Source: Acidobacteriota bacterium | GTDB taxonomy: Bacteria; Acidobacteriota; Blastocatellia; Pyrinomonadales; Pyrinomonadaceae | Direction of reading: 5' to 3' | Length of the DNA: 6,146 bases | Assembly (NCBI GenBank): GCA_029862725.1 | Contig: JAOTWT010000202.1 | Location: 1-6,146, forward strand | Made by a program: the position numbers and the translations under genes | The notes under the pieces: model-generated | What the model saw: only the letters and a program-made list of their open reading frames with translations | Databases searched by the model: none | What the model was told of the DNA's origin: nothing | Shown here: piece by piece, positions 1 through 6,146 of the stretch | Position numbering within the stretch: the stretch's first letter is position 1 | Layout of the letters: every line of letters starts with the position of its first letter

Positions 1-405
1 CATGTACCTGAAGGCGCAATACCAAAAGACGGTCCTTCTGCGGGAATCACGATCGCCACTGCGATGGTATCTGCGATGACACGTCGTGCGGCCCGTCACG
101 ATGTCGCGATGACCGGTGAAATAACCCTTCGCGGAAAAGTACTTCCAATCGGCGGCGTAAAGGAAAAACTCCTGGCTGCGCACCGATTCGGCATCAAGAA
201 CATAATCATGTCGAAGGAGAACGAAAAGGATCTCGCCGATGTCCCCGAGGAAGTGTTGCACGAACTCGACGTGAAGTGCGTCGATACGATCGACCAGGTT
301 TTGAAAACCGCACTTGTGGGCGATTCAGAAGCCGAACCGATCGAGAAGAATGTTCCTCCCTTGTTCACGGACGATAAGCCTTCAAGCGAGATCAACCTGA
401 CTTAG
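1..405 (+). CDS. lon: Lon ATP-dependent serine protease, C-terminal part (5' truncated by window edge)
   Basis: This is the C-terminal 134 residues of Lon, the cytoplasmic AAA+ protease that unfolds and degrades damaged and regulatory proteins; the AAA+ part lies outside the window. The reading frame is open from base 1. It starts in the conserved HVPEGA stretch, followed by PKDGPSAG, whose Ser (partial residue 13, bases 37-39) is the catalytic serine. MTGEITLRG comes next, then [10 protein letters not shown], in which the second Lys (partial residue 56, bases 166-168) is the catalytic lysine. The Ser-Lys spacing of 43 residues equals that of E. coli Lon (S679/K722), so the dyad is intact. 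The conserved domain ends near partial residue 105 (VLKTAL). A polar tail of about 29 residues follows that I do not recognise. engB begins 40 bases after the stop with no clear terminator between, so co-transcription is likely. Identification is very secure; only the N-terminal extent is unknown. Confidence 0.97.
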   Translation, partial: HVPEGAIPKDGPSAGITIATAMVSAMTRRAARHDVAMTGEITLRGKVLPIGGVKEKLLAAHRFGIKNIIMSKENEKDLADVPEEVLHELDVKCVDTIDQVLKTALVGDSEAEPIEKNVPPLFTDDKPSSEINLT

Positions 406-424
406 AACCGGTTCCGATCGGGTG

Positions 425-445
425 CCCGTTCGACGGGGCGGTTAT
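425..445 (+). promoter_or_regulatory. engB ribosome binding site inside a small hairpin
   Basis: The only Shine-Dalgarno-like run before the engB ATG is GGGG (435-438), 7 bases upstream of the start. It lies in the 3' arm of a GC-rich hairpin, CCCGT (425-429), loop TCG, ACGGG (433-437). Folding would cover most of the site and could lower translation initiation. The stem is only 5 bp, so this is a candidate. The site supports the ATG at 446 over the in-frame GTG at 422, which would start upstream of it. Confidence 0.4.
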
Positions 446-1033
446 ATGAAGGTAAATACTGCCGATTTCGTAAAAAGTGCGTTTGAAGAGCGCCATTGGC
501 CCCGCGGCAGTCGTCCCGAAATCGCATTTCTGGGTCGTTCAAATGTTGGAAAATCGAGTCTTATAAACTCCTTGCTGGGCCGCAAAAAGCTTGCGCGGAC
601 CTCTAACACACCCGGCAGAACGCAGTCGATCAACTTTTTCCTGATAAACGAGGCCTTTTGTTTTGTGGATTTGCCGGGCTACGGCTATGCGAAGGTGCCG
701 AAAAAGATCAAGGCCGGGTGGGGTAAGATGGCCGAGGATTATCTTGCCAATCGCCGTCAACTTGTGCTATCAATACAAATAGTAGATGTTCGACACCGGC
801 CTTCGATTTTGGATCTCGAACTTTACGATTGGCTGTCATATCATCACAAAAAAAGCCTCGTCGTCGCCACTAAGGCTGATAAGCTTTCCAATAACAAACT
901 TCGGAACAGTTTGAAGATCGTAGCAGAGTGTATGCCTGGAAGTACGATTTTGCCTTACTCATCCGTTACCGGAAAAGGAAAAGAAGAGGTCTGGCACGAG
1001 ATCGGGAACGTGCTCAACAGCCGGAATGGCTGA
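446..1033 (+). CDS. engB: Ribosome biogenesis GTPase EngB (YsxC/YihA family)
   Basis: This is a 195-residue P-loop GTPase of the TrmE-Era-EngA-EngB group, needed for late assembly of the 50S subunit; it acts in the cytoplasm on pre-ribosomes. The G motifs are all present in order: G1 GRSNVGKSS (residues 30-38), G2 Thr59 within TPGRTQ, G3 DLPG (75-78, followed by YGYAKVP), G4 TKAD (142-145) and G5 SSVTGKG (172-178). The LARTSNTPGRTQ stretch before G3 is typical of EngB. The length matches B. subtilis YsxC and is slightly short of E. coli YihA, so the gene looks complete and functional. I chose the ATG at 446 because it has a GGGG run 7 bases upstream; a GTG at 422 would add eight residues (MPVRRGGY) with no expected family counterpart. 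ysxC also lies directly downstream of lonA in B. subtilis. Expression is probably from a promoter upstream of lon. Confidence 0.96.
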   Translation: MKVNTADFVKSAFEERHWPRGSRPEIAFLGRSNVGKSSLINSLLGRKKLARTSNTPGRTQSINFFLINEAFCFVDLPGYGYAKVPKKIKAGWGKMAEDYLANRRQLVLSIQIVDVRHRPSILDLELYDWLSYHHKKSLVVATKADKLSNNKLRNSLKIVAECMPGSTILPYSSVTGKGKEEVWHEIGNVLNSRNG

Positions 1034-1039
1034 TTTTGT

Positions 1040-1068
1040 TTGATTTTCGATTCCAAATAAGTTATTAA
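1040..1068 (+). promoter_or_regulatory. Candidate sigma70-type promoter for rho
   Basis: TTGATT (1040-1045, 4 of 6 matches to the -35 consensus) is followed after exactly 17 bases by TATTAA (1063-1068, 4 of 6 matches to the -10 consensus), in AT-rich DNA just after the engB stop. Transcription would start near 1075 and leave a leader of about 190 bases before the rho ATG. E. coli rho also has a long leader, used for autoregulated termination. Matches of this quality occur by chance in AT-rich DNA, so confidence is low. Confidence 0.3.
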
Positions 1069-1135
1069 TGATTTATCCCAAAAACTCAAACGGGTCTTGC
1101 GAGCGATCAAAGGCTAAGGTCTAACGAACCACTTT

Positions 1136-1155
1136 AGAACTTTCCAGAACTTTCT
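1136..1155 (+). repeat. Two tandem 10-bp units upstream of rho
   Basis: AGAACTTTCC (1136-1145) is followed at once by AGAACTTTCT (1146-1155), 9 of 10 bases identical. Each unit contains the interrupted palindrome GAA-N2-TTC, so the pair reads as alternating GAA and TTC blocks; a further TTCGAA follows at 1157-1162. A repeat of one helical turn places equivalent contacts on the same DNA face, as in many operators. Its place in the spacer before rho makes a protein-binding site possible. The regulator, if any, is unknown. Confidence 0.5.
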
Positions 1156-1265
1156 ATTCGAACTAAGTCATTGTAAATTTTAGGTTTAGTTTGTTTCCCG
1201 TTGTTACATACATCACATTTTACGTAACGCACCCTGCAAGATCATTTTTTCAAACGGTATTTAAG

Positions 1266-2675
1266 ATGGCAGCAAAAACCACAGAGCGAAAACCAGCTAA
1301 AACAAAGCATTCCGAAAACAACGGTCGCGAAAACTCAGGTAACGACATGAAACAGGATAAAAATCCAAAAACCGGCGGTGATAAAAGAGCTGCCGCATCG
1401 AAGGCTTCCTCAAACGAGGAAACTCTTGATTTGGCAGAACTTAAAGAGATGTCGATCAGCGAGCTCACGACGGTCGCGAAAGAACTCGATATTGAGGGCG
1501 CATCGGGTATGCGCAAGCAGGAACTGATTTTCAAGGTCCTTGCGGCGCAAACCGAAAAAAGCGGGTTGATCTTCTCGCAAGGGGTTTTGGAGACCCTGCC
1601 CGACGGCTTCGGATTTCTGCGTGCACCGGAATACAACTATCTTCCCGGTCCCGATGATATCTACGTCTCGCCCTCGCAGATCAGAAAATTCGATCTTCGC
1701 ACTGGTGACACGATTAGCGGCCAAATCAGGCCGCCAAAAGAAGGGGAACGCTACTTTGCTCTGATTAAGGTTGAGGCGATAAACTTTGAAGCTCCCGAAG
1801 CCGCCCGCGAAAAGATATTTTTCGATAACCTGACCCCGCTCTATCCCGATGAACAGCTGAGAATGGAAACGACGGATCCCGAAAAGGTCTCCGCGCGTGT
1901 GATCGATCTCGTTACGCCGATCGGGAAAGGACAACGTGCACTGATCGTAGCTCCGCCTCGCACCGGTAAGACGATGCTTCTGCAGACGATTGCGAATTCG
2001 ATTACGCAGAATCATCCGGAAGTCGCCTTGATCGTGTTGCTGATCGACGAACGCCCCGAGGAAGTTACCGATATGCAGCGTTCGGTCGACGGGGAAGTTA
2101 TTTCATCAACATTTGACGAACCGCCGACGAGACACGTCCAGGTCGCCGATATGGTGATCGAAAAGGCCAAGCGGCTCGTTGAGCACAAAAAGGACGTGGT
2201 CATACTCCTCGACTCGATAACGAGGCTTGCAAGGGCTCACAACGCCGTTGTTCCGCCTTCGGGCAAGATTCTGTCCGGCGGTATCGACTCAAACGCCCTG
2301 CAGCGGCCCAAGCGTTTCTTCGGTGCGGCGAGAAACATCGAGGAAGGTGGCAGCCTGACGATTATCGCGACAGCGCTGATCGATACCGGGTCGCGCATGG
2401 ACGACGTTATTTTTGAGGAATTCAAAGGAACCGGTAACTCGGAAATCCATCTCGACCGCAAATTGTCCGACAAGCGGCTCTTCCCGGCGATCGATCTACA
2501 GCGCAGCGGTACCCGTAAGGAGGAACTCCTGCTCAGCAAGGAAGACCTCAACCGTATCTGGGTGATGCGCCGTGTGCTCAACCCGCTATCTTCAGTTGAG
2601 CAGATGGAAGTCGTTCTAGAGAGGCTCAGCAAGGCACCGACCAACGCTGAATTCCTCGCGTCGATGCAGAGTTAG
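1266..2675 (+). CDS. rho: Transcription termination factor Rho
   Basis: This is Rho, the hexameric RNA-dependent ATPase/helicase that ends transcription of untranslated RNA. From the ATG at 1266 it has 469 residues, against 419 in E. coli. Residues 1-52 form a polar extension rich in Lys, Asn, Gly and Ser, probably disordered. The Rho N-terminal helical domain follows (about 55-98, with GMRKQELIF). Next is the cold-shock-like RNA-binding domain, with DGFGFLR (113-119) and [13 protein letters not shown]. The RecA-like motor contains the P-loop APPRTGKT (229-236), Walker B ILLDS (Asp316), the Q-loop around PSGKILSGG and RSGTRKEE (413-420). Arg417 aligns with the E. coli arginine finger R366. 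E. coli K181 and A182 are Arg232 and Thr233 here, a mild change beside the bicyclomycin pocket. Start choice is uncertain: the 1266 ATG has no Shine-Dalgarno, while an in-frame ATG at 1347 (Met28) has AGGT 6 bases upstream. The gene ends at an intrinsic terminator. Confidence 0.97.
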   Translation: MAAKTTERKPAKTKHSENNGRENSGNDMKQDKNPKTGGDKRAAASKASSNEETLDLAELKEMSISELTTVAKELDIEGASGMRKQELIFKVLAAQTEKSGLIFSQGVLETLPDGFGFLRAPEYNYLPGPDDIYVSPSQIRKFDLRTGDTISGQIRPPKEGERYFALIKVEAINFEAPEAAREKIFFDNLTPLYPDEQLRMETTDPEKVSARVIDLVTPIGKGQRALIVAPPRTGKTMLLQTIANSITQNHPEVALIVLLIDERPEEVTDMQRSVDGEVISSTFDEPPTRHVQVADMVIEKAKRLVEHKKDVVILLDSITRLARAHNAVVPPSGKILSGGIDSNALQRPKRFFGAARNIEEGGSLTIIATALIDTGSRMDDVIFEEFKGTGNSEIHLDRKLSDKRLFPAIDLQRSGTRKEELLLSKEDLNRIWVMRRVLNPLSSVEQMEVVLERLSKAPTNAEFLASMQS

Positions 2676-2696
2676 ATTTACTAAAAGGTTGACCAC

Positions 2697-2739
2697 AAAT
2701 CGTGAATAGCGGGATGTCCGCTGTTCACGATTTTCTTTT
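2697..2739 (+). terminator. Intrinsic (Rho-independent) terminator of rho
   Basis: The left arm AATCGTGAATAGCGG (2698-2712), loop GATGT (2713-2717) and right arm CCGCTGTTCACGATT (2718-2732) form a 15-bp stem with one U-G wobble. An A2697-T2733 pair can extend it. The tract TTTTCTTTT (2731-2739) follows directly. This is a textbook terminator, beginning 21 bases after the rho stop codon, and it should separate rho from glgA. Confidence 0.93.
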
Positions 2740-2757
2740 ACATGCCTATTGGTTTTT

Positions 2758-2770
2758 TGCGGATACCGCA
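2758..2770 (+). repeat. Compact palindrome in the glgA upstream region
   Basis: TGCGG (2758-2762), ATA, CCGCA (2766-2770) is a perfect 5-bp inverted repeat with a 3-base centre, downstream of a T-run. It lies between the rho terminator and glgA. It could be an operator half-site pair or a small hairpin, but no T-tract follows it, so it is not a terminator. I found no convincing -35/-10 pair for glgA; the best -10-like box is TACGAT (2777-2782). Confidence 0.35.
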
Positions 2771-2819
2771 TTGTGTTACGATCCACCATTTGAAGGCAAC
2801 GATCTACGATTGATCATTT

Positions 2820-2824
2820 GAGGA
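2820..2824 (+). promoter_or_regulatory. GAGGA, Shine-Dalgarno-like site upstream of glgA, unusually far from the start
   Basis: GAGGA is the only purine-rich Shine-Dalgarno match before glgA. It ends 19 bases before the glgA ATG (2844), too far for normal use, and 12 bases before an out-of-frame ATG at 2837. That ATG opens a 10-codon reading frame that overlaps the glgA start and stops at 2867-2869. Confidence 0.35.
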
Positions 2825-2843
2825 ACCCCCGTTACGATGCCCT

Positions 2844-4268
2844 ATGCGAATTGCCGTCCTATCCTCTGAAGCTGTGCCCTATTCGAAAACCGGCGGCCTT
2901 GCCGATGTTACCGGAGCGCTGCCAAAGGCGCTCTGCGGTATCGGCGCTGACGCCGTGCTAATTACGCCTTGCTATTTGCAAACCAACGGAGAACACCTTT
3001 GGAGCGTGGCGATCGACGATCTCTGGGTGAACTGGAGAGGAGGATCATACCGCGCCCGAGCCTTTTATTCGGAAGCAAACGGTTCTCCGACCTTTTTGAT
3101 CGACGCCCCGGAGTTCTTTCACAGGGATTCGATATATGGGTACACCGAAGACTACGAGCGCTTTGCATTCTTCAACCAGGCTGCGCTGACGCTCCTAAAG
3201 CGCCTCGGTAAGCCCGTCGATATCGTCCACCTCAACGACTGGCATTGCGGTTTCGCGGCGGCCAAGATCGCGCATCTACGCTTTTGGGACGCGTTTTGGA
3301 GAAATACGCGGACGGTGTTTTCGATCCACAATCTCGCCTACCAGGGCGGTTTTAGCAACGGCGAGCTCTGGGACATGGGTTTCGGAAGTGAATTCGAAAG
3401 AAATCACTTCGCCTTTAACGGTTATGCATCGGCGCTGAAGGCCGGCTTGAGCGCATCCGATATGCTCTCGACAGTGAGCCGCCGGTATGGTTATGAGATC
3501 CAGCAGGCGGAGAACGGATACGGTCTGGACTGGCTCCTGAGGCTTCGCCGCGAACGGCTTTTCGGGATTACAAACGGGGTGGATTACGAGGTCTGGGACC
3601 CGGAGACCGACCCGGAACTGCCCGCTCATTTTTCGGTTTCCGATCTTAGCGGTAAAAAAGAATGCAAACGCGACCTTCTTGAGCGGTTTTCACTGCCACT
3701 CGATCTGGACAGGCCACTGTTCGCGATCGTTACGCGCCTCACGGCTCAGAAAGGGATCGAACTGATCCAACATGCCGCCGGCGACCTGCTTGCGTCCGGT
3801 GCTTATTTTATCGCGCTGGGTTCCGGCGAAAAGCAATACGAGGATTTCCTGCAACGTCTGCGCAATGCTGCGCCCTCACAAGTCGGTGTGTTTGTCGGGT
3901 ATAACGAATCACTGGCGCATCAGATCGAGGCCGGCGCGGATATGTTTCTGATGCCCTCGAGGTTCGAGCCGTGCGGCCTAAACCAGATGTACTCGCTCCG
4001 CTACGGGACGGTTCCGATCGTGAGGGCGGTTGGAGGCCTCGACGACACCGTTCGCGACTACGACCGCGTGAATGGCACCGGCAACGGCTTCAAGTTCAAC
4101 GCATTCAGCCCCGAACGCTTCACAGAAAAGATTTACGAGGCGATCTTTGCATACGCAGATACCGAGGCGTGGCGGCGGATCCAGTATAACGGCATGACCG
4201 AGGACAATTCCTGGGAAAGCGCCGCGAAGAAGTACGTCGAGCTCTACCGGCGGACGCTGGTTGGTTAA
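2844..4268 (+). CDS. glgA: Glycogen synthase (ADP-glucose, GT5 family)
   Basis: This 474-residue enzyme transfers glucose from ADP-glucose to the non-reducing end of an alpha-1,4-glucan in the cytoplasm. It has the GT-B fold. The N-terminal domain carries KTGGLADV (residues 15-22), whose Lys15 aligns with the ADP-glucose-binding lysine, plus HLNDWH (129-134), HNLAYQG (162-168) and NGVD (244-247). The C-terminal domain holds RLTAQKG (298-304; Arg298 and Lys303 match E. coli R300 and K305) and SRFEPCGLNQ (Glu375 and Cys377 match E. coli E377 and C379). The length is close to that of the E. coli enzyme (477), and all key residues seen are intact. The start at 2844 puts KTGGLADV at its usual position, although the Shine-Dalgarno-like GAGGA is 19 bases away. 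No glgB, glgC or glgP lies beside it here, and the rho terminator isolates it upstream. A starch-synthase-type activity is the same enzyme class. Confidence 0.95.
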   Translation: MRIAVLSSEAVPYSKTGGLADVTGALPKALCGIGADAVLITPCYLQTNGEHLWSVAIDDLWVNWRGGSYRARAFYSEANGSPTFLIDAPEFFHRDSIYGYTEDYERFAFFNQAALTLLKRLGKPVDIVHLNDWHCGFAAAKIAHLRFWDAFWRNTRTVFSIHNLAYQGGFSNGELWDMGFGSEFERNHFAFNGYASALKAGLSASDMLSTVSRRYGYEIQQAENGYGLDWLLRLRRERLFGITNGVDYEVWDPETDPELPAHFSVSDLSGKKECKRDLLERFSLPLDLDRPLFAIVTRLTAQKGIELIQHAAGDLLASGAYFIALGSGEKQYEDFLQRLRNAAPSQVGVFVGYNESLAHQIEAGADMFLMPSRFEPCGLNQMYSLRYGTVPIVRAVGGLDDTVRDYDRVNGTGNGFKFNAFSPERFTEKIYEAIFAYADTEAWRRIQYNGMTEDNSWESAAKKYVELYRRTLVG

Positions 4269-4314
4269 TTCCCTTGTTATAAAGATTAGAAGCTTGCATT
4301 TGCCATCGTACTTC

Positions 4315-4335
4315 GGATTCTGAATCCTTGGGTTC
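4315..4335 (+). repeat. Inverted repeat resembling a tRNA-Gln(CTG) anticodon arm plus T-arm core; not a functional tRNA
   Basis: GGATTC (4315-4320), T, GAATCC (4322-4327) is a perfect palindrome, followed by GGGTTC (4330-4335). The middle arm can pair with either flank (one U-G with the right one), but the loops would be very short. GGATTCTGAATCC also equals the anticodon stem and loop typical of bacterial tRNA-Gln with anticodon CTG, and GGGTTCG resembles a T-arm. No acceptor stem, D-arm or proper variable loop is present, and the outer two anticodon-stem pairs fail. It may be a tRNA remnant or chance. Confidence 0.35.
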
Positions 4336-4377
4336 GGCAGGATATGAGGTTTTGGCAATTGATTCTCCTTTATACGC

Positions 4378-4406
4378 TTAGAAAGCCATTACATTTCCTG
4401 TATAAT
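4378..4406 (+). promoter_or_regulatory. Candidate carB promoter
   Basis: TATAAT (4401-4406) is a perfect -10 consensus, 31 bases before the carB ATG. The hexamer 17 bases upstream, TTAGAA (4378-4383), is a poor -35 match (3 of 6). Transcription would start near 4413, giving a leader of about 25 bases. There is no terminator between glgA and this box, so read-through from glgA is also possible. Confidence 0.5.
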
Positions 4407-4436
4407 CTCCCGAAACCAGAAACACACATCAACTAA

Positions 4437-6146
4437 ATGCCAAAGCGTACAGATATACACAAGATCCTGATCATCGGTTCGGGACCGATAGTCATAGGCC
4501 AAGCCTGCGAGTTTGATTATTCAGGCACACAGGCGTGCCGGGCCCTTCGCCAGGAGGGATTCGAGGTGATCCTGGTCAACTCAAACCCGGCGACAATCAT
4601 GACCGATACCGTGATGGCCGACCGAACCTACATCGAACCGCTGACGCTCGAATCCGTAACCGCGATCATCGAGAAAGAAAGGCCCGACGCGCTTTTGCCG
4701 ACCGTCGGCGGCCAGACCGGTCTGAATCTCTCCGTTGCGCTCTTTGAAGAGGGCGTCCTTGATAAATACGGGGTCAAGATGATCGGCGCAAATATCGAGT
4801 CGATCAAGGTCGGCGAGGACAGGGAATTGTTCAAAAAGGCGATGGACGAGATCGGTATCCAAAGCCCTAAAGGAGATTTCGCTCACACTTGGGCAGAGGC
4901 TGAGGAAATCGTAAAAACGACCGGTTATCCGGCGATCGTTCGTCCTGCCTTTACACTCGGTGGAACCGGCGGCGGGACAGCCTACAACCCAGAGGAATTC
5001 GAAGCGATAGTTACGCGCGGGCTTTCGGAATCGCCCGTCACACAGGTCCTGGTCGAGGAATCGATACTCGGTTGGAAAGAGTACGAGCTCGAGGTCATGC
5101 GGGACCTGAACGACAACGTCGTGGTCATCTGTTCGATTGAGAATTTCGACCCGATGGGCGTACACACAGGAGACTCGATCACGGTTGCACCCGCGCAAAC
5201 CCTGACCGATGTCGAATATCAGAAGCTGCGCGACATGTCTTTGGCGTGTATCAGGCGGGTCGGTGTCGAAACGGGCGGCTCGAACATACAATTTGCTGTT
5301 AACCCGGCTGACGGTGAAATACGGATCATCGAGATGAACCCGAGGGTTTCCCGTTCATCGGCGCTCGCGTCGAAGGCGACCGGGTTTCCGATTGCGAAAA
5401 TCGCAGCAAAACTGGCGGTAGGCTACACTCTCGACGAGATTCCAAACGACATCACAAAAAAGACTCCCGCTTCGTTTGAACCGACCATAGATTATGTCGT
5501 CACAAAGTTTCCGAAATGGGCCTTTGAGAAATTTCCGGGCACCGAGGATGTGCTCGGCACGCAGATGAAATCGGTTGGCGAAGTGATGGCGATCGGGCGC
5601 ACATTTAAGGAGAGTCTATTTAAGGCATTACGTTCACTTGAGTCGGTTAAACCATTACGTCTACAGGGCATACCGGATCACCAACTTCAACAGAAATTGA
5701 CCCGCCCGAATTCGCACAGATTTTCCTATATCACATACGCCCTGCAGCACGGTTATACGATCGAAGAAGTTCACCGGCTCACAAAAATAGACCCCTGGTT
5801 TCTGGACCAGCTTCTGCAGGTGATGAGGCTCCAGGACCGGATCGAGGGCCGAAAACTCGAAGATATTCCGACCGATGTCATTCGCTATGCAAAGGAATAC
5901 TCGCTTTCGGACCGCCGTATCGCTTTTTTGACCGGCTGCAGCGAAGATGATGTCCGATGCCGGAGAACCGATTTGGGCATCGTACCGGTTTATAAACGGG
6001 TTGACACCTGCGCCGCCGAATTCGAATCCTTTACGCCATATCTTTACTCGACCTATGAGGAGGAATGCGAGGCGTCGCCGACTGATAGGCGAAAGATCAT
6101 GATCCTCGGTTCTGGTCCGAACCGTATCGGACAGGGCATCGAGTTT
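4437..6146 (+). CDS. carB: Carbamoyl-phosphate synthase large subunit, N-terminal 570 residues (3' truncated by window edge)
   Basis: CarB uses ammonia from the CarA glutaminase, bicarbonate and two ATP to make carbamoyl phosphate for pyrimidines and arginine. The frame is open from the ATG at 4437 to the window end, about half of a roughly 1,070-residue protein. It begins [20 protein letters not shown], very like E. coli. The first (carboxyphosphate) ATP-grasp unit is complete and numbered as in E. coli up to about residue 303: Arg129, Arg169 (IVRPAF), Glu215 (GWKEYE), Glu299, Asn301 and Arg303 ([10 protein letters not shown]). The oligomerisation domain follows (about 400-550). [12 protein letters not shown] then leads into [15 protein letters not shown], the start of the carbamoyl-phosphate half, where the sequence stops. 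The last 17 bases before the ATG contain no G, so no Shine-Dalgarno is possible there. carA is not directly upstream; glgA is. The second ATP-grasp and the MGS-like allosteric domain cannot be judged. Confidence 0.96.
   Translation, partial: MPKRTDIHKILIIGSGPIVIGQACEFDYSGTQACRALRQEGFEVILVNSNPATIMTDTVMADRTYIEPLTLESVTAIIEKERPDALLPTVGGQTGLNLSVALFEEGVLDKYGVKMIGANIESIKVGEDRELFKKAMDEIGIQSPKGDFAHTWAEAEEIVKTTGYPAIVRPAFTLGGTGGGTAYNPEEFEAIVTRGLSESPVTQVLVEESILGWKEYELEVMRDLNDNVVVICSIENFDPMGVHTGDSITVAPAQTLTDVEYQKLRDMSLACIRRVGVETGGSNIQFAVNPADGEIRIIEMNPRVSRSSALASKATGFPIAKIAAKLAVGYTLDEIPNDITKKTPASFEPTIDYVVTKFPKWAFEKFPGTEDVLGTQMKSVGEVMAIGRTFKESLFKALRSLESVKPLRLQGIPDHQLQQKLTRPNSHRFSYITYALQHGYTIEEVHRLTKIDPWFLDQLLQVMRLQDRIEGRKLEDIPTDVIRYAKEYSLSDRRIAFLTGCSEDDVRCRRTDLGIVPVYKRVDTCAAEFESFTPYLYSTYEEECEASPTDRRKIMILGSGPNRIGQGIEF

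Noticed and set aside
422..445. In-frame GTG at 422 as the engB start
   Set aside because: The Shine-Dalgarno-like GGGG lies downstream of it, and the ATG at 446 gives the usual family N-terminus and length.
1068..1124. 18-codon frame upstream of rho as a leader peptide like E. coli rhoL
   Set aside because: It has no ribosome binding site, and its ATG overlaps the candidate -10 box, so it would not be on that transcript.
1136..1155. Reading the GAA/TTC blocks before rho as a heat-shock element
   Set aside because: The match to the alternating GAA/TTC pattern is good, but that element belongs to eukaryotic heat-shock factor, which bacteria lack.
1191..1265. In-frame TTG at 1191 as the rho start, with AGG 6 bases upstream
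   Set aside because: It would add 25 hydrophobic and aromatic residues ([12 protein letters not shown]...) unlike a Rho N-terminus. The region is AT-rich spacer, so I kept the ATG at 1266.
4352..4376. TTGGCA (5 of 6 match to -35) with TATACG as a carB promoter
   Set aside because: The spacer is only 13 bases, too short for sigma70-type recognition. The perfect TATAAT at 4401 is a better -10.
4581..5291. Long open frame on the minus strand inside carB (236 codons)
   Set aside because: It is fully antisense to clear CarB motifs, and its product has no family motif I recognise. It is a by-product of carB codon use.
1..6146. A new multi-gene system in the window
   Set aside because: All five genes are known housekeeping families with intact motifs, and the spacers are too short to hide further sizeable genes.

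Overview
The window looks like a piece of ordinary bacterial core genome. It carries five protein-coding genes, all on the + strand: the 3' end of lon, then engB (ysxC/yihA), rho, glgA and the first 570 codons of carB. All five are recognised from family motifs. I see no mobile element, CRISPR array, rRNA, intact tRNA, toxin-antitoxin pair or defence gene, and no candidate for a new multi-gene system.

Layout. Positions 1-405 encode the proteolytic core and tail of the Lon protease. engB follows after a 40-base gap rich in small palindromes, and the two are probably co-transcribed. Positions 1034-1265 are an AT-rich spacer with a candidate promoter and a 10-bp tandem repeat. rho (1266-2675) comes next and ends at a strong intrinsic terminator (2697-2739). 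A 104-base spacer leads to glgA (2844-4268). A 168-base spacer with a good -10 box then leads to carB (4437 to the window end). No gene-free stretch exceeds 300 bases.

Functions. The genes cover protein quality control (Lon), assembly of the large ribosomal subunit (EngB), transcription termination (Rho), glycogen synthesis (GlgA) and carbamoyl phosphate supply for pyrimidines and arginine (CarB). Apart from lon-engB, the neighbours do not share a pathway. rho, glgA and carB each look like separate transcription units.

Organism. Codon use mixes GC- and AT-rich third positions. Several genes lack a clear Shine-Dalgarno sequence. GlgA is a bacterial GT5 enzyme, and Rho has a polar Lys/Asn-rich N-terminal extension. 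The gene set points to a free-living bacterium outside the well-studied Proteobacteria and Firmicutes. Acidobacteriota (for example the Blastocatellia) is my guess from general impression, not something the sequence proves.

The points most worth a second look are in the spacers and at gene starts: the alternative starts of rho, the hairpin over the engB ribosome binding site, the tandem repeat before rho, the tRNA-Gln-like fragment after glgA, the micro-ORF overlapping the glgA start, and the G-free leader of carB.
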